Shown here piece by piece: positions 45,063-54,382 of a stretch of DNA of 64,000 bases. Origin of the DNA: Varibaculum cambriense DSM 15806 (GTDB lineage: Bacteria > Actinomycetota > Actinomycetes > Actinomycetales > Actinomycetaceae); assembly GCF_000420065.1 (NCBI RefSeq), contig NZ_ATUF01000004.1, positions 124,001 through 188,000 of the forward strand, read 5' to 3'. Position numbers and translations under genes: made by a program. Under the pieces are notes generated by a model, which was not told where the DNA came from, ran no database searches, and saw nothing but the letters and a program-made list of their open reading frames with translations. The stretch's first letter is position 1. The number at the start of each line of letters is the position of its first letter.

Positions 45063-46639
45063 TAAATGGTTTTTGGGCGCTTCTGGCTGCCATAGCCATT
45101 GCAGCAGGTATGCTCTTGGCTTTCCCTTCGGCCTGGGGATCCCATTGGCTAGGCGCCTGGTTAGCTCTCGGACTATGGCTATTAATTCTGCGCCGGGCGC
45201 GCCGCAGATACGCCCTAGTGATCTCTAGTCTGGCTTCTTTGCTATTTTTCTTGGTGTTATTCCGCTGGGTGGCGATCTCACTTACCTTTGCTACACCCTG
45301 GATTGCGCTGGCTCTTTTTGAAACTCTATTTCCCACCCTGTGGGCGGTATTAGTTCTGGCTACCCGTAAACTGACCAGCCCGCTATGGACTTTTTGGACG
45401 GCCTTTTCTTTTGCCGGTATTGAAGCTTGGCGAGCATGCTTTCCCTGGACGGGAATGCCCTGGGGGATGCTAGGATTTTCGCAGGTAGATAGCCCTATGA
45501 AGGGATGGATTCCACTCCTGGGCGAAAACGGGATGGCCTTCCTTATGGTGGGGATAGTGGCGGCGCTAGTTAGCGTGAATTGGAAAATCTCGATGCCCAA
45601 TCTGGCTGTTGCCGGTCTGGCGCTGGTGCTAATCATTTTTTCGGGGGTGGGTTTGCCTTCTCTACCCAACTCGCAAGATTCTCCCCGGATAAAGGTGGCG
45701 GCCATGCAAGGGGGCGTCTCTTGGCCGATTGGCCCTACCTATGCGCATCCCGGCACCATCTTGTCTGGACATATGGCGCGAGCGCGAGCCAGTGATTTGC
45801 ACGGCACCCAAGTGGTTTTATGGGGGGAACAGGCGGCAGATATCGATCTGCGCTCTGATGCTCAGTGGGCGGAGGAACTACGCTCCTGGCAGGAAAATCT
45901 GCGGATTCCCATTATCTTTGGCACCTTAGTTTATGAGGAAAAAACCACCTCTAACCGGGTAGTAAAACTGGAGGACGGCAAATTTTCGCAGATCTATACC
46001 AAGCGGGAACCGGTGCCTTTTGGGGAGTTCCTCCCAGCTCGCCCCCTGATCTCTAAGCTTTTCCCCGAACAGGTAAAAATGCTGCCGCGCGATATGGTAC
46101 CGGGAAAGTCTCCGGGAGTTACTCCCATTGGTGATGCGCAAGTGGGGGCAAACATCTGTTTCGAAGTGGCGGTTGATGCGCTGGTGCGCGATACGGTGCA
46201 TGCGGGCGCGAATCTACTTTATTTCCCCACTAATAATTCTTCTTTTGGCTACTCCTACCAGTCCCGGCAACAGCTCCAGATTGCCCGCTTCCGCGCCCTA
46301 GAATATGATCGTTCATCTGTGCAGGTCGCAGTGGGGGGAGTGAGCGCTCTGATCAATCCGGAAGGTCAGGTAGTATCCCAATCCGGGCTTTTCCGGGCAG
46401 ATACTTTAAAAGCGGCGCTGCCTTTGCGGGATACTCTCACCTGGCAGGCACGTATTGGGGCCGCGGTGAACAGCATTTTCCGTTTCGGAATTCTAATTGG
46501 GCTGGCATTGGTGGGAGCAGCCCTGATTTTCTTAAAAATACAAAAACGCAGCTTTCAAGGCGCTAAGTTTTCCCCTGGAAGAGGACGCAAAATAGCGGTG
46601 AATAAGAGCAGAGCAGAGGAAACAGAAAAAACTTTTTGA
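45047..46639 (+). CDS. lnt: Apolipoprotein N-acyltransferase
   Basis: Attaches the third acyl chain to lipoproteins in the membrane. The 530-residue protein has about six N-terminal transmembrane helices and then a carbon-nitrogen-hydrolase domain. The catalytic triad is visible as Glu in LWGEQAADID, Lys in YTKREPVPFGEFLP and Cys in GANICFEV. A further helix lies near residue 480. In mycobacteria Lnt and Ppm form one polypeptide; here they are separate, adjacent genes, with ppm 17 bp downstream. The start overlaps helY. Confidence 0.94.
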   Translation: MVRYLINGFWALLAAIAIAAGMLLAFPSAWGSHWLGAWLALGLWLLILRRARRRYALVISSLASLLFFLVLFRWVAISLTFATPWIALALFETLFPTLWAVLVLATRKLTSPLWTFWTAFSFAGIEAWRACFPWTGMPWGMLGFSQVDSPMKGWIPLLGENGMAFLMVGIVAALVSVNWKISMPNLAVAGLALVLIIFSGVGLPSLPNSQDSPRIKVAAMQGGVSWPIGPTYAHPGTILSGHMARARASDLHGTQVVLWGEQAADIDLRSDAQWAEELRSWQENLRIPIIFGTLVYEEKTTSNRVVKLEDGKFSQIYTKREPVPFGEFLPARPLISKLFPEQVKMLPRDMVPGKSPGVTPIGDAQVGANICFEVAVDALVRDTVHAGANLLYFPTNNSSFGYSYQSRQQLQIARFRALEYDRSSVQVAVGGVSALINPEGQVVSQSGLFRADTLKAALPLRDTLTWQARIGAAVNSIFRFGILIGLALVGAALIFLKIQKRSFQGAKFSPGRGRKIAVNKSRAEETEKTF

Positions 46640-46655
46640 AAGGACCAGAAAAGAA

Positions 46656-47393
46656 ATGACAGATACCGTAATCGCGATTCCTACCTACAACGAATTAGAA
46701 ACTCTGCCCCGGCAGGTGGCAAAACTACGTCGCGAAATTCCGCAAGCGGACCTGGTGATTGTGGACGATAATTCTCCCGACGGCACCGGGCAGCTGGCGG
46801 AGGAGCTAGCAAGTAAAGATAGGGGAGTGAAGGTACTGCACCGGAGGGAAAAAGCCGGGTTAGGCCCGGCATATTTGGAGGCTTTCTCTTGGGCACATGA
46901 GGCTGGATACTCCTGGGTAGTGCAGATGGATGCAGATGGTTCTCATCGGGTACGCGACCTGAAAAAACTGCTAGCCCGCCGGTTGTGCCCGAGTGAGCCG
47001 GATCTGGTGATTGGTTCGCGTTGGATAAGAGGAGGTCGCCTCCAGGGTTGGTCAAAGTTACGGGAGGCGCTTTCGCGAGCCGGTAATGCCTATATTGGGG
47101 CACTATTGCGTCTGGGGATCAGGGATGCAACCGCCGGTTTTCGGGTTTATCGGCTAGATTTTCTTAGTCGTCTGGGACTAGAGGATCTAGATTCCCGCGG
47201 GTATTGCTTCCAAATAGATATGACCCGACGGGCAGTAAAAGCCGGAGGAAATATTGTGGAAGTACCCATCACTTTCCAAGAACGCGCGGCCGGAGCCTCC
47301 AAAATGTCTAGCGCTATTATCTTGGAAGCCCTGGCAAAAGTGACCCGTTGGGGACTAGCTGACCTATTTAAGGCGCCAGCTGCGCGCAGCTAA
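46656..47393 (+). CDS. ppm: Polyprenol monophosphomannose synthase
   Basis: A GT2-family glycosyltransferase of 245 residues that makes the polyprenyl-phosphomannose donor used for lipoglycan and protein mannosylation. Motifs are VIAIPTYNELETLP, IVDDNSPDGTGQLAEEL, the metal-binding QMDADGSH at about residues 90-97, and SRWIRGGRLQGWS. It has no transmembrane helix, so it works with membrane partners encoded elsewhere. AAAGGA lies before the ATG; directly follows lnt, consistent with the lipoprotein/mannose pathway pairing. Confidence 0.94.
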   Translation: MTDTVIAIPTYNELETLPRQVAKLRREIPQADLVIVDDNSPDGTGQLAEELASKDRGVKVLHRREKAGLGPAYLEAFSWAHEAGYSWVVQMDADGSHRVRDLKKLLARRLCPSEPDLVIGSRWIRGGRLQGWSKLREALSRAGNAYIGALLRLGIRDATAGFRVYRLDFLSRLGLEDLDSRGYCFQIDMTRRAVKAGGNIVEVPITFQERAAGASKMSSAIILEALAKVTRWGLADLFKAPAARS

Positions 47394-47434
47394 CGCCTAG
47401 GAAGCAACCCCAGCAGGGAATTGATATTCTAGAT

Positions 47435-47453
47435 ACCCGCCCCAGGTGCGGGT
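47435..47453. terminator. Bidirectional terminator between ppm and rbpA
   Basis: ACCCGC (47435-47440) and GCGGGT (47448-47453) form a 6-bp GC-rich stem with a 7-base loop, with TTTG after it on the plus strand, between the convergent ppm and rbpA genes. Confidence 0.5.
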
Positions 47454-47492
47454 TTGCAGCACCGCATAGTTTAGTTAAAGCAGGGGATTTGA

Positions 47493-47855
47493 CTAGCGGT
47501 AATGCACCCCGTCCATTAGTGCCCCTGAATGCAGGACTTCCAGCTGTTCTTTTAGCAGTTGCTGCAGTTCTTCTTCACTGCGACGCTCCATGAGCATATC
47601 CCAGTGGGTACGCTGCGGACGTAAAGGCTTAGAATCTTCTTCTTCTGCGGGTTCTTCGTATTGCAGTTCACCGGTTTCCCCGCATTTGCATTCCCATTCG
47701 GCGGGCGCGGCGACCTCGGCGGCAAAAGTCATGTGGAAACGGTGACCATTAGGGCAAATGTAGAGGCTTTCGCGGCGTTCTGCGAATACTACGCCGTCCT
47801 CTGTTTCTAGGCTTTTTGACCCGATACTCGTTCCGCGTAGTGCCCGCTCTGCCAT
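47493..47855 (-). CDS. rbpA: RNA polymerase-binding protein RbpA
   Basis: RbpA stabilises the RNA polymerase-sigma holoenzyme and open complex in actinobacteria. The 120-residue protein has the start MAERALRGTSIGSKSLETEDGV, the core domain with its zinc ligands (CPNGH and CKCGE), then a linker with basic residues and the sigma-interacting domain THWDMLMERRSEEELQQLLKEQL. GAGAGG is six bases before the ATG. It has its own promoter region to the right, immediately next to the end of the sugar operon. Confidence 0.96.
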   Translation of the reverse strand: MAERALRGTSIGSKSLETEDGVVFAERRESLYICPNGHRFHMTFAAEVAAPAEWECKCGETGELQYEEPAEEEDSKPLRPQRTHWDMLMERRSEEELQQLLKEQLEVLHSGALMDGVHYR

Positions 47856-47925
47856 AGTTAACCTCTCTTTGCTGCCTGTGCTCGCTACCCAGCTAATACC
47901 GCCCTATTCTAACAGCTCAGCCGAT

Positions 47926-47955
47926 GGGCAAAAAAGCTAGCATGCTCTTTTGCCC
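47926..47955 (-). terminator. Terminator at the end of the sugar/polyol operon
   Basis: On the minus strand GGGCAAAAGAGC and GCTTTTTTGCCC form a hairpin with a T-rich 3' arm, 17 bp after the AraD-type gene. It separates the operon from rbpA, which reads in the same direction. Confidence 0.7.
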
Positions 47956-47971
47956 ACCGGCGAAACTAAAA

Positions 47972-48682
47972 CTATTTAACGGGAGGCTGACCGTAGACGT
48001 TTTGGTAACGCTCGTACAACGAATCGATATGACGCGATTCAATCGGACATAGCTCACCCAGAGACCGGGCAATCGCTACTGTCTTGGCTACTTCTTCTAC
48101 CATGACTGCAGCCTTGACTGCAGCTTTAGCATCCTTACCAATAGTGAACGGCCCGTGGTTGGCCATTAAAACTGCGGGAGAGCGGGAATCTTTCAAGGTT
48201 TCAACAATCCCGCGTCCGATGGAATCATCCCCGATGATCGCGAAGGGACCGACCGGGACTTCCCCGCCGAACTCGTCACCCATCATGGTTAGCACACAGG
48301 GAACCGGCTGCTGCACGGCAGCAAATGCCGTAGCGTAGGGGGAGTGGGTATGAACCACGCCCCCTACTTCATTCATATGCCGATAAACATAGGCGTGAGC
48401 CGCAGTATCTGAAGAAGGCTGCAGCTCCCCGGAGGTGTCATCATCCAGCTTGTTACCCTCTAGATCGCAGACCACCATGGTAGCGGCCGATAGCTCATCG
48501 TAACGTACCCCCGAAGGTTTGATTACGAATAAATCGGCGCCCTCCACCCGCTGCGAAACATTCCCAGCAGTCCAAACCACCAGGTCATTGGCGGGCAGTT
48601 CCGCGTGTAAAGCGGCAACTACTTCGCGGGTAGCTGCTACCTGCTGACGAATCTCCGCGGGTAGTTCATTTACGTGAGGCAT
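47972..48682 (-). CDS. araD: L-ribulose-5-phosphate 4-epimerase-type aldolase/epimerase (AraD-like)
   Basis: A class II aldolase/epimerase family protein of 236 residues. Metal ligands are visible in GGVVHTHSPYATAF (His-x-His) and LMANHGPFTIG; the C-terminal YERYQNVYGQ is typical of AraD. It should interconvert L-ribulose-5-P and D-xylulose-5-P. AAGGAG is six bases before the ATG. Last gene of the operon, directly after the AraB-type kinase, and its product would feed the transketolase at the start of the operon. AraD-like folds also act on other ketose phosphates, so the exact substrate is inferred. Confidence 0.85.
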   Translation of the reverse strand: MPHVNELPAEIRQQVAATREVVAALHAELPANDLVVWTAGNVSQRVEGADLFVIKPSGVRYDELSAATMVVCDLEGNKLDDDTSGELQPSSDTAAHAYVYRHMNEVGGVVHTHSPYATAFAAVQQPVPCVLTMMGDEFGGEVPVGPFAIIGDDSIGRGIVETLKDSRSPAVLMANHGPFTIGKDAKAAVKAAVMVEEVAKTVAIARSLGELCPIESRHIDSLYERYQNVYGQPPVK

Positions 48683-48692
48683 ATTTTCTCCT

Positions 48693-50357
48693 TTAGTTTC
48701 CGCGGTGTACCTGCGCTCTAATCGCTTTCAAGTTGCGCATCACTTTAGTGCCGCCCCGGCCGAAGAAGTCATGCATTTCTTTAAAGGCGGCATAGAGTTC
48801 ACGATAGGCTTCCACATTTTCAGGGATCGGCTCGTAGGCATGGGAAATCTTCTTACCCATGGCCGCGGAAGCCGCAAAAATATCTGGGTATTGTCCATCG
48901 GCAACCGCCGCGAATACCGCGGAGCCCAAGGCGCCCGCTTGGTCAGTGGCAGAAATGGAAATCGGCAGTCCGGTAATATCCGCGTACATCTGCATGTACA
49001 ACTTATTCTTTAGGAGCCCTCCGGCTACTACGATCTCGTTAATATCGACCCCGTGTTCGATGAAGTTGTCGATAATGACCTTCGCCCCGAAAATAGTGGA
49101 TTCCAGCAGGGCGCGATACATTTCCTCGGGAGTAGTGGTGAGGGTCATCCCTAGCATCATTCCCGACAGGCGCGCATCGGCCAGAATGGAACGGTTTCCG
49201 TTCCACCAATCCAAAGCTAAGAGGCCGTGTTCCCCGATTCTTTGTTCCGCGGCTTTTTCAGTAAGCAGGTCATGGATATTAATGCCCCGTTTCTGGGCTT
49301 CCTCGCGGTAGCTGGCGGGTACACACTGGGTGGTAAACCAAGAGAAAATATCTCCCACCGCGGTTTGACCAGCCTCAAAGCCCCACTCACCATCCACGAT
49401 ACCGCCATCGACTACCCCGAAAGTTCCCGGTACATCCGCGTAATCATGGGCAGAAACCACGAAACAAGTAGAGGTACCAGCAATTGCGGTTAACACCCCG
49501 TTTTCGGTAGCTCCCACGCCGGCCGCATGCACATGCGCATCAATATTGCCGGAGCAGACGGTGATCCCCGCTTTTAGTCCCATTAGAGAGGCAGCCTTTT
49601 CGGTAAGCTCTCCGACTTTGGAGCCCAATGGCGCGATCGGTGCCGACATTTTTTGCTCGAAGACCTCGCCGAATCCGGGAGCTAGCGCCTCCAAGTATGC
49701 TTTATCGGGGTACTTTCCATCCTGGTACATCCGCTTATACCCACTGGCTCCAGCAGTTTGAGTGTGCACCCCGGTCATTTTCCAGGTTAGCCAATCCATG
49801 ATATCGGTAATTACTTCGGCTGCCTGGTATACCTCGGGGGCTTTCTCATACAGTTCCAGCATCTTGGGTAGTGCCAGTTCGGAAGAAAGCACCCCGCCAT
49901 AGCGGCCAAGCCAGGGTTCGTTGCGCTCTTTTGCCAGCGCTACGATCCGGTCTGCCTGGTCTTGGCCGCCGTGGTGTTTCCACAGCTTAATATAGGCGTG
50001 CGGGTTGTTTTTAAACTCTTCCTTTTCGCAAAGCGGGGCGCCTTCCTCATCGGTAACGACCAGGGAAGCGGAGGTAGTGTCTAGACCGATAGCCACCACG
50101 TCCTTAGGATCAACCCCAGATTCCTTGACTGCCCGCGGAACCGCACTGGCCAGCACCGCAATATAATCAGCTGGCACCTCCAGGGCGAACTCGGGAGGTA
50201 GCGCCTGTCCATCGCCCGCGGTGAGAGTCTTATCCATAACTCCGTGGGCGTACTCGGTGACGGCGGAAGCTAATACCTCGCCATCACTTACCCGCACCAC
50301 TACCGCGCGTCCGGACAGGGTACCGAAATCTATTCCGATTACATATTTATTTTCCAT
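48693..50357 (-). CDS. araB: Ribulokinase (AraB-type FGGY kinase)
   Basis: An FGGY kinase of 554 residues, the longer AraB type. It starts ENKYVIGIDFGTLSGRAVVVRVSDGE, with the AraB-specific GTLSGRA; AIAGTSTCF carries the ATP-binding region and VAGGLLKNKLYMQMYADI the second phosphate motif. The start was set at ATG 50357, six bases after GGAG, instead of the in-frame ATG at 50369. It phosphorylates ribulose (L- or D-) with ATP. It pairs with araD downstream, but no arabinose isomerase gene (araA) is in the operon. Confidence 0.85.
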   Translation of the reverse strand: MENKYVIGIDFGTLSGRAVVVRVSDGEVLASAVTEYAHGVMDKTLTAGDGQALPPEFALEVPADYIAVLASAVPRAVKESGVDPKDVVAIGLDTTSASLVVTDEEGAPLCEKEEFKNNPHAYIKLWKHHGGQDQADRIVALAKERNEPWLGRYGGVLSSELALPKMLELYEKAPEVYQAAEVITDIMDWLTWKMTGVHTQTAGASGYKRMYQDGKYPDKAYLEALAPGFGEVFEQKMSAPIAPLGSKVGELTEKAASLMGLKAGITVCSGNIDAHVHAAGVGATENGVLTAIAGTSTCFVVSAHDYADVPGTFGVVDGGIVDGEWGFEAGQTAVGDIFSWFTTQCVPASYREEAQKRGINIHDLLTEKAAEQRIGEHGLLALDWWNGNRSILADARLSGMMLGMTLTTTPEEMYRALLESTIFGAKVIIDNFIEHGVDINEIVVAGGLLKNKLYMQMYADITGLPISISATDQAGALGSAVFAAVADGQYPDIFAASAAMGKKISHAYEPIPENVEAYRELYAAFKEMHDFFGRGGTKVMRNLKAIRAQVHRGN

Positions 50358-50418
50358 TGCAGGCTCCATTGCTTTGCGATTTTCGAAGAGTCTTGATACT
50401 TGACAACTAACTATTTAA

Positions 50419-51780
50419 CTAGTTAGCGTGCCGATGTTTCCCCCAGAATCCTTCCGGGCTAAACAAACGATCGATTACCTCGTCAAGAGCGTTGAGATCC
50501 ATCAGAATATCCAACACCGTGTAGCGCGAACGAATCATCTGCGCCTGGCGGTGGGTCTTGCGGAAACGATCCCAATCGATCTTGATCATTTCGGGGTGAT
50601 AGGGCGCACCGGCTTTACGCAAGTTTTCTTGCGCTTCCTCCGGTGAGATCAGCTGCTTAGAACAGATTTCTTTGATCTCGCTCCATTTTTCTTTCAGCAG
50701 TTCTAAGCGCTTACGAAGTTCTTCCCCTTCTAAGTGCTTGTTAAGGGAGTGTTTCTTCGCTTCACCCTGGATACTGGGAATGATTAGTTGTTCTACCTTG
50801 GCTAAGACCTCGGCTTCGCTGGGGGCATTGGCTACTACTTCGTCAATATCCAGGTTGGGAATATCCATCGCCAAGAACTCTTCCCAAATCGCCAGAGAGG
50901 CTACGGTGCCGACTCCGACTTTGAAGCCGTGAGACAGCGGCGGCTCCCAGTCGAGGCCGTGTCCTTCCATTTCCCAGGTGTGGGAGAACTGGTGACCAGC
51001 CCCCGAGGCGGGGCGAGACGATGACAGGGCCTGCATGGCGAGCCCGGACATAATATTGCCTTCGGCTAACCCTTCGATGGCATCCCGATCACCCTTGGCA
51101 GCACCTTCCGGATCGGATAGGGCCCCCCGCAAGGGTCCTTGCACCAAGGACCAGGTGTAGTCATCTACAGCTTCCACGCCGAGGCGATCGGCCAGCAGCC
51201 AGTCGGCTCCGGCGGGGATCTTTTCAATCAGATCCCCGTAACCGGTAGCGGTCAGGCGCTGGGGGGCCGCGGCGATTACATCTAGATCAGCCACCAACCC
51301 CGCAGGAGCTGGGCACTCGCGAGTAATCTTGAAACCGTCTTTGGTGATGGAGGCGCCAAATGCCGCGTAGCCATCTACCGAGGCCGCGGTGCAGACATTC
51401 ATATACTGACGTCCCAGTTCTCCACTGGCCAGTTTACACAGGTCATTTAGGGTTCCGGAGGCAATGGAACAGATCACGGTGTCATCGAGATCTTGTAGTA
51501 TTTCCCGAACTTTAATTACATTCTCGTAACCGGCATACAAAGTAGGTTTACCGGGGAAAACGTAGGGGTCGTGCATCGGCACCCCTGCCGCTTTGAGGGA
51601 GTCTACTACTCCCTTTCCGGCTGCGCCAAAGGTGTTCTCATCCGCTACTACCAGGGCTGTTTTCCCGGGAAAGAGGCGGGCGAACAGCGGGCCGGTTTCC
51701 TTTAGTACCCCAACGCCGAACTCGATATCTTTAGTGTCGCTAGCAGTCTCTAGTGCGGTTGCGATCAATTCGTTTGTCAT
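50419..51780 (-). CDS. sn-glycerol-1-phosphate dehydrogenase-like protein (AraM/EgsA family)
   Basis: An iron/nickel-containing dehydrogenase-family protein of 453 residues. The NAD-binding part has SIASGTLNDLCKLAS; CTAASVDGYAAFGASI and TGYGDLIEKIPAG are the G1PDH-type blocks, and metal-binding His residues lie in GAGHQFSHTWEMEGH and LSHGFKVGVG. Bacillus subtilis AraM (EgsA), encoded in its ara operon, makes sn-glycerol-1-phosphate from DHAP. This protein is about 60 residues longer owing to a C-terminal helical extension. In this operon it could act on a sugar-derived ketose phosphate instead. The weak ribosome site is GAAAGAAG. Confidence 0.8.
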   Translation of the reverse strand: MTNELIATALETASDTKDIEFGVGVLKETGPLFARLFPGKTALVVADENTFGAAGKGVVDSLKAAGVPMHDPYVFPGKPTLYAGYENVIKVREILQDLDDTVICSIASGTLNDLCKLASGELGRQYMNVCTAASVDGYAAFGASITKDGFKITRECPAPAGLVADLDVIAAAPQRLTATGYGDLIEKIPAGADWLLADRLGVEAVDDYTWSLVQGPLRGALSDPEGAAKGDRDAIEGLAEGNIMSGLAMQALSSSRPASGAGHQFSHTWEMEGHGLDWEPPLSHGFKVGVGTVASLAIWEEFLAMDIPNLDIDEVVANAPSEAEVLAKVEQLIIPSIQGEAKKHSLNKHLEGEELRKRLELLKEKWSEIKEICSKQLISPEEAQENLRKAGAPYHPEMIKIDWDRFRKTHRQAQMIRSRYTVLDILMDLNALDEVIDRLFSPEGFWGKHRHAN

Positions 51781-51807
51781 TGATACTTCTTTCTTTATTT
51801 TTTTGGA

Positions 51808-53379
51808 TTATTCACCGGCGGCCACATGGTCAACTACCTCATGGGTCAGCTCTTGCATCGCCGGGTAGCTTTCCATGTATTTTTGCAGGTAGAATTGGTA
51901 TTCTTCGTGGGTTTTCGGATTGGGTTCAATCCGCTCGGTCTCGTGCACCATATTGGCGGCAGCCTCTTGGATATTGGCATATTGCCCAGATCCCACGGCC
52001 GCTAAAATACAGGTACCGAGCACGACCGCGTCGCCAACTTCGGTCTTTACCAGCGGCTTTCCGGAAACATCGGCGTGCATCTGCATCCACAGCGGCGACT
52101 TGGTGGCACCACCACACACGGTTACCTGGTCAAACTTAAATCCGGCATCTTCCATCTTCTTAAAGTTGAAGGCAGTACCAAAGGCCACTGCCTCCATAAT
52201 CGCATGGTAAACATGTAGCGGAGTATGCGAAAGCGACAGCCCCCACATGATTCCCCGGGCTTTGGAGTCGGTATAGGGAGTACGGTTACCCTGGAAGTAC
52301 TCGTTAATAATTAGCCCGTCTGAGCCCGGTGCGATTTCAGCGCATTTACGATCCAAAATCTCGTAGGGGTTAACTCCCACGGTTTCGGCACTCCTTACCA
52401 GGTGCTCACAAAAACCTTCTTTAAACCATTTCAAAACAGAACCGGAAGATACTAGTGAGCCTTCCAAAGTGTATTGACCAGGAAGAACTCCGTCAGTGTA
52501 GGAGCCCATAAAGCCGTTACCATAAACGGGCTTATCGGACTGTCCTGCAATAACGTGAGATGATCCGGTAGTTAGGGATACTCGTCCCGGCTGTACGGCG
52601 CCCAAGCCGATCTGTCCTGCCCAAGCATCAGCGCAGCCCTGAGCTACCGGAGTACCCGGTAGCAACCCTAGTTCTTGCGCTACCGATGGCAATAGTCCGC
52701 CGAGAGGGACCCCCAGGTCTTCTACCCGTTCCGGCATCTTTTCAAAAGCATCGCCGGCCCCGATTGCCTCGTAGTATTCTACCGGCCACCCGCCATAGTC
52801 GCGGTTATAGTTCATCCGCATAGAAGCGGAGTTAATGTTAATTGTCCATTCGCCGGTTAGACGATAGGTGAGCCAGTCGGGAGCATCTACAATCCGGTAG
52901 GCCTCTTTAAAGATTTCGGGCTCATTTTCTTGTAGCCAGGCCACCTTGAAGGGATACCATTCCGCGGTCGGGGGAGTGGTCTTACCTCCGTTATATAGGC
53001 GCGCCCAGTGATCCATATCCATTACCCGTTCCATCTGTTTGGTGGCACGCACATCCATCCACATAATGGCGCGGCGGATTTCTTTACCTTCCTTGTTGAT
53101 GGGGACCACAGTCATGGTGGTGGCATCATAGCTAATACCCGCAATATGACGGGCGGGAATGCCGGTTTGGTCTAGCACTTTGCGAACCGAAGCTACCAGG
53201 GCTTCCCACCAGTCGGAGGGATCCTGTTCTGCCCATCCTGGATGGGGATGATAGGTGGGGTATCCGGTGGCGGCAAAGCCAATCGGGGTGCCCCGCAAAT
53301 CAAAAATCGCGGCTCGGCACGATTCGGTGCCGTAGTCGATTCCCAGTAGGTAGGGACCTTCATAACCCGGTGCTACCAT
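51808..53379 (-). CDS. FGGY-family carbohydrate kinase, substrate unassigned
   Basis: A second FGGY kinase of 523 residues. It has LLGIDYGTESCRAAIFDLRGTP, QDPSDWWEALVASV, and SLTTGSSHV with TVCGGATKSPLWMQMHADVSG as ATP/phosphate motifs. It is not a close copy of the AraB-type kinase downstream and resembles the ribulokinase/xylulokinase/tetritol kinase part of the family; I cannot assign the acceptor. I chose ATG 53379, seven bases after AAGGAG, rather than the in-frame ATG at 53412. Two different FGGY kinases in one operon suggest two substrates or a branched pathway. Confidence 0.85.
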   Translation of the reverse strand: MVAPGYEGPYLLGIDYGTESCRAAIFDLRGTPIGFAATGYPTYHPHPGWAEQDPSDWWEALVASVRKVLDQTGIPARHIAGISYDATTMTVVPINKEGKEIRRAIMWMDVRATKQMERVMDMDHWARLYNGGKTTPPTAEWYPFKVAWLQENEPEIFKEAYRIVDAPDWLTYRLTGEWTININSASMRMNYNRDYGGWPVEYYEAIGAGDAFEKMPERVEDLGVPLGGLLPSVAQELGLLPGTPVAQGCADAWAGQIGLGAVQPGRVSLTTGSSHVIAGQSDKPVYGNGFMGSYTDGVLPGQYTLEGSLVSSGSVLKWFKEGFCEHLVRSAETVGVNPYEILDRKCAEIAPGSDGLIINEYFQGNRTPYTDSKARGIMWGLSLSHTPLHVYHAIMEAVAFGTAFNFKKMEDAGFKFDQVTVCGGATKSPLWMQMHADVSGKPLVKTEVGDAVVLGTCILAAVGSGQYANIQEAAANMVHETERIEPNPKTHEEYQFYLQKYMESYPAMQELTHEVVDHVAAGE

Positions 53380-53494
53380 TTGTTCTCTCCTTAAACTTTG
53401 CGCCGGCATCATTGTCGGCGACTTTTGCGCGCAGCGGTGAGCGCATTTTTCTGGTTTTTAGGGTACTAAGCCTTTTTTTATTTAGTTATCGTCT

Positions 53495-54355
53495 TTAGTC
53501 GTCCTCTGCGGTCCAACCGTTTTCTTCCCACACCGCGGCAGGAATCAAGCGGTCAACGCGATCCAGTATGAAGTCGGGTTGATGTTCTTTCGGTAGCGCC
53601 AGTGCCTCTTCCATTGTGGAGTCTCCGGTAAGCGGCATCGCCGAAAACATCCCGGTTTTCTTGGCCATCTCGATATCGGTGTAAAGGCGATCGCCCACCA
53701 TCATGCAGTGGCGGGGATTAACATCAAGGCCTTCAATGGCCACCTCTAGCATCACCGGTTCTGGTTTACCGGTAATAACCTGGCACTTGGTTTGAGTACA
53801 GGCTTCGATCGCGGCAATAATGGCGGCACAATCTGGTTCGCCGCGCCCGCCCGGGAAGGGGCAGTAGCGGTCAGGGTTAGTAGCCACCAAAATGGCCCGT
53901 TTATGGAACCAGATGGCGTCAAACGCTATCTGCAGCTTGCGATAGTCAAAGGTGCGGTCGTAGGACGCGATCACAATATCGATTTTTTCGGGATCATCAC
54001 TGATTTTGATGCCCGCATCATGCAGAGCATCAATCAAAGGCTGCTCCGCAATCGGGAAGACGGTTTTGTCAGCGTGGTGATCTTTTAGCCAACGGGTCAT
54101 CGTGACCACCGTGTTGGCAATATCTTCTAGGGGAGTGGGAATATCCATTCCTTCTAGTTTGTCTACATAAAGATGGGGGTCTTTGGTGGGATTATTCGAC
54201 AGGAAACGCACCGGAATCTCGCGACGCCGCAGTTCCTCGATTAGTCTTTTCGCCCCGGGTAATAGGTGGTCTCCCAGATAAATGGTGCCATCCATATCGA
54301 AGATATAGGCATCATAAAACTCGGTGGGGAACTTTAAACCATTTCCTGTTTGCAT
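53495..54355 (-). CDS. HAD-IIA phosphatase (AraL/NagD-like)
   Basis: A HAD-superfamily subclass IIA phosphatase of 286 residues. The four motifs are present: DAYIFDMDGTIYLGD (nucleophile Asp) at about residues 14-28, RFLSNNPTKDP, TGKPEPVM (Lys) and MVGDRLYTDIEMAKKTG. The cap between motifs II and III is of the C2 type. The Bacillus AraL protein is a promiscuous sugar phosphatase of this class encoded beside araM, as here. It may detoxify excess sugar phosphate or form a pathway step. Start ATG 54355 follows GAGAGG by seven bases; the in-frame ATG at 54412 lies in a hairpin and lacks a ribosome site. Confidence 0.88.
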   Translation of the reverse strand: MQTGNGLKFPTEFYDAYIFDMDGTIYLGDHLLPGAKRLIEELRRREIPVRFLSNNPTKDPHLYVDKLEGMDIPTPLEDIANTVVTMTRWLKDHHADKTVFPIAEQPLIDALHDAGIKISDDPEKIDIVIASYDRTFDYRKLQIAFDAIWFHKRAILVATNPDRYCPFPGGRGEPDCAAIIAAIEACTQTKCQVITGKPEPVMLEVAIEGLDVNPRHCMMVGDRLYTDIEMAKKTGMFSAMPLTGDSTMEEALALPKEHQPDFILDRVDRLIPAAVWEENGWTAEDD

Positions 54356-54382
54356 CTGTTTTCCTCTCCAGCAGTTTTTGAG

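Noticed and set aside
45001-45705. Long antisense frame opposite helY/lnt, 234 codons
   Set aside because: It is the reverse frame of clearly coding sequence and has the composition expected from that.
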